A DNA stretch of 7,903 nucleotides from positions 1 through 7,903 of the forward strand of contig CAIMHL010000244.1 in the NCBI GenBank assembly GCA_903840825.1. Reading direction: 5' to 3'. The stretch is from an uncultured beta proteobacterium. Lineage in GTDB: Bacteria; Pseudomonadota; Gammaproteobacteria; Burkholderiales; Burkholderiaceae_C. Under the pieces are notes generated by a model that saw only the letters and a program-made list of their open reading frames with translations, ran no database searches and was not told the origin of the DNA. A program made the position numbers and the translations under genes. Shown piece after piece: positions 6,523 to 7,903 of this stretch (position 1 is the first letter of the stretch; every line of letters begins with the position of its first letter).

Positions 6523-7503
6523 TTAGGCACCTCTCAACGCGCTAATTTTTTTATACACCAAGCTTGAAAAGATTGAAGGTATCAACAGAAAGGTGAGCGG
6601 ATCACTTTTAAGGTGGCGGAGCAGTAGCCCAAATGGAATGGTTTTCAGATGCTTGATACGGTGGGCAAGGTCACTGACAAAGGAGCGTCGCAATTCCTGC
6701 AAACAAGTCTCGATGTAGCGGTGCTGAAGGGGGGTCAAGTCGTAGAGCCTGCGTGTTTCTTTTCTGTAGTTGAGCTCATGGTGGGTACGTGATAAAAACC
6801 CAGGGCTTCCCCAGTTTGAACCCGAATATATATTGACCCCCTGACCACACCTGACCTCCGCCAAGCTGGAAAACGCAATCCTAGCCCCTTGCTTGGTAAT
6901 AGCCATCCAAAATAAATAGTCTTCCCCTGCTGCGGTAAATTTAGTGTTGAAGCGCACATGATTAAACCGTTCATAAGCATAAACAACCGTGGGGGTACCG
7001 ATGACGTTCCCGGTGATGATTTGATCCAGCATATCGCCTTGGTATGTATGCAAACCTGGAGCCAATTGCGGCAGCAGTGGGTGCTGTGATTTGTTGAGCC
7101 GCCCTGCGCGCTCAAATGCACCCTCTGTTTGATGCAATTGATAAAAGTTTGAGAAATAAAAATCATGACCGGCCTCTAGTGCTGCCACAGCACGTGCCAA
7201 GTGTTCGGGTAGCCAGACATCATCTGAGTCTAGAAACGCAATGTAGCGTGTGCCAGGCGGGACATGGTTCAAACCTGTGTTGCGGGCTCCAGCGGGTCCG
7301 CTGTTGGCGTGGTGAATCGTCCGAACATCAAATGCCAAAGCGCCTACTTGTGCGAGCTCAGGGCCAACGGGCGCTGGTGATTCATCGTCAACCACAATCA
7401 CACTCAAGTCATAGGGGCAGGACTTTTGGGCTGCAATGCTGGCGAGAGATTGGGCCAGTATCCCCGGTGTTTTTTGAAAGTAAGGAATGATGACGCTAAT
7501 CAT
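6523..7503 (-). CDS. Glycosyltransferase family 2 (GT-A fold)
   Basis: The 326-residue protein is a canonical inverting GT2 enzyme. It opens with MISVIIPYFQKTPGILAQSL, the family's first strand and helix. It then has VVDDES (37-42, uridine-binding acids D39 and D40), NSGPAGARNTGL (67-78), the metal-binding DSDD (92-95) and GEDYLFW (193-199), which holds the probable catalytic base region. The C-terminal 80 residues are basic and amphipathic with a hydrophobic patch (FGLLLRHL, LTFLLIPSIFSSLV), suggesting membrane contact. I set the start at ATG 7503, which overlaps the upstream stop as ATGA and has GGGTGAG 5 bases upstream; a GTG at 7509 would add two residues and is less likely. The gene sits between the GNAT and PIG-L genes in one operon. 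It probably adds one sugar to the lipid-linked repeat; donor and linkage cannot be read from sequence. Confidence 0.88.
   Translation of the reverse strand: MISVIIPYFQKTPGILAQSLASIAAQKSCPYDLSVIVVDDESPAPVGPELAQVGALAFDVRTIHHANSGPAGARNTGLNHVPPGTRYIAFLDSDDVWLPEHLARAVAALEAGHDFYFSNFYQLHQTEGAFERAGRLNKSQHPLLPQLAPGLHTYQGDMLDQIITGNVIGTPTVVYAYERFNHVRFNTKFTAAGEDYLFWMAITKQGARIAFSSLAEVRCGQGVNIYSGSNWGSPGFLSRTHHELNYRKETRRLYDLTPLQHRYIETCLQELRRSFVSDLAHRIKHLKTIPFGLLLRHLKSDPLTFLLIPSIFSSLVYKKISALRGA
6530..6535 (-). promoter_or_regulatory. Ribosome binding site of the PIG-L deacetylase gene
   Basis: GAGAGG on the minus strand lies 9 bases before the ATG at 6520, inside the end of the GT2 gene. It is the best Shine-Dalgarno match in the window and confirms the first Met over M12. 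Confidence 0.6.
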
Positions 7504-7903
7504 GCGCACTCACCCAGAGCCATTGCCTTTTTTTGCCTGTACGCTGAGATTTGTTTGAGCATTGGCCAGCGGTAAACAGTTAAGTGGTGCAGCGTCCTCT
7601 TTTGATCTGTCAACTTACTGTGCCAGTCCATCATGCGGCCAAAGTATTCGATACGTTTGATGAGCCCCTCTTTAAAAAAGAGCTGTAATTCCGCCTCACG
7701 CAATAAAGAGGCCGGTGAATAAGACTTGATGGATTCGTCGTAGCAGGTTTTTAAAACCACCAAGTTTCCCTGCCGAAGTAAACACAGGTTCATGGCGACC
7801 ACGGCAGGGCCCAACATATATTGGCATACAAGGGCTTCTCCCGCCAAGCTTGCTTTTTCTAGCAAGTCTCGATAAAACCGCCCTTGTTGATTATCGGGAT
7901 GAA
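7500..7903 (-). CDS. GNAT acyltransferase (Acetyltransf_6/FemAB-like), N-terminus cut by window edge
   Basis: Only the last 133 residues are present; the frame is open to the right edge with no convincing start (a TTG at 7865 lies mid-domain). The visible part matches the C-terminal GNAT fold of the Acetyltransf_6 (BioF2-like) group: FYRDLLEKA (9-17), then GPAVVAMNLCL (31-41), LVVLKTCYDESIKSYSPASL (47-66), LLREAELQLFFKEGL (66-80), IEYFGRMMDWHSKL (84-97) and a closing HHLTVYRW (105-112). The LK-x-x-YD...Y-S-P pattern, a gap, then the F-G...W-H-x-x-(W/L)-T pattern are typical. Members transfer acyl or aminoacyl groups to amines, and several occur in exopolysaccharide and PEP-CTERM/exosortase clusters. 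It is followed by the GT2 gene with a 4-base ATGA overlap, so it is translated as part of that operon. The acyl donor and acceptor are unknown. Confidence 0.75.
   Translation of the reverse strand, partial: HPDNQQGRFYRDLLEKASLAGEALVCQYMLGPAVVAMNLCLLRQGNLVVLKTCYDESIKSYSPASLLREAELQLFFKEGLIKRIEYFGRMMDWHSKLTDQKRTLHHLTVYRWPMLKQISAYRQKKAMALGECA

Noticed and set aside
7504..7509. GTG start for the GT2 gene at 7509
   Set aside because: ATG at 7503 forms the ATGA overlap with the upstream stop and has a GGGTGAG site at good spacing; the GTG would lie within that site.
7863..7865. TTG at 7865 as a real start giving a 121-residue protein
   Set aside because: The frame stays open to the window edge and the upstream residues (GRFYRDLLEKA) belong to the same GNAT domain, so the gene is cut by the window.

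Overview
The window looks like part of a surface polysaccharide (exopolysaccharide) biosynthesis locus from a Gram-negative betaproteobacterium. A Burkholderiales member, perhaps in the Comamonadaceae, is the best guess. That guess rests on moderately GC-rich codon use and on the style of the O-antigen-ligase-like protein, which resembles the putative O-glycosylation ligases seen beside exosortase A / PEP-CTERM systems. There is no marker gene here, so the taxonomy is an inference. No rRNA, tRNA, CRISPR array, insertion sequence or phage gene was seen.

Layout: (1) About 1-1051, minus strand, is a secreted right-handed beta-helix protein with a Tat-like signal peptide, cut by the left edge. 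(2) About 1052-1256 is an AT-rich divergent intergenic region. (3) A tight plus-strand operon follows: a 31-residue single-span membrane protein (1257-1352), a multi-span O-antigen-ligase/polymerase-like protein (1345-2661), a membrane acyltransferase of family 3 (2658-3755) and a GT4-like glycosyltransferase (3752-4987). Each junction is an overlap of 4 or 8 bases. (4) Facing it is a minus-strand operon, transcribed from the right edge leftwards: the C-terminal part of a GNAT (Acetyltransf_6/FemAB-like) protein (from the right edge to 7500), a GT2 glycosyltransferase (7503-6523) and a large PIG-L-type deacetylase (6520-4961). The two operons meet tail to tail with a 27-base overlap of coding sequence at 4961-4987.

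How the genes may work together (inference): the two cytoplasmic glycosyltransferases would extend a lipid-linked repeat unit. The PIG-L enzyme could free an amino group on an N-acetylated sugar and the GNAT protein could put another acyl group on it. The membrane acyltransferase would add O-acyl groups, the ligase/polymerase-like protein would join or transfer glycan at the periplasmic face, and the beta-helix protein could trim or modify the exported polymer. Export proteins, the initiating glycosyltransferase and any exosortase are not in this window and would be expected in the flanks.

The most notable items are the overlapping 31-residue membrane protein, the three-part architecture of the PIG-L protein, and the pairing of a deacetylase with an acyltransferase in one operon.
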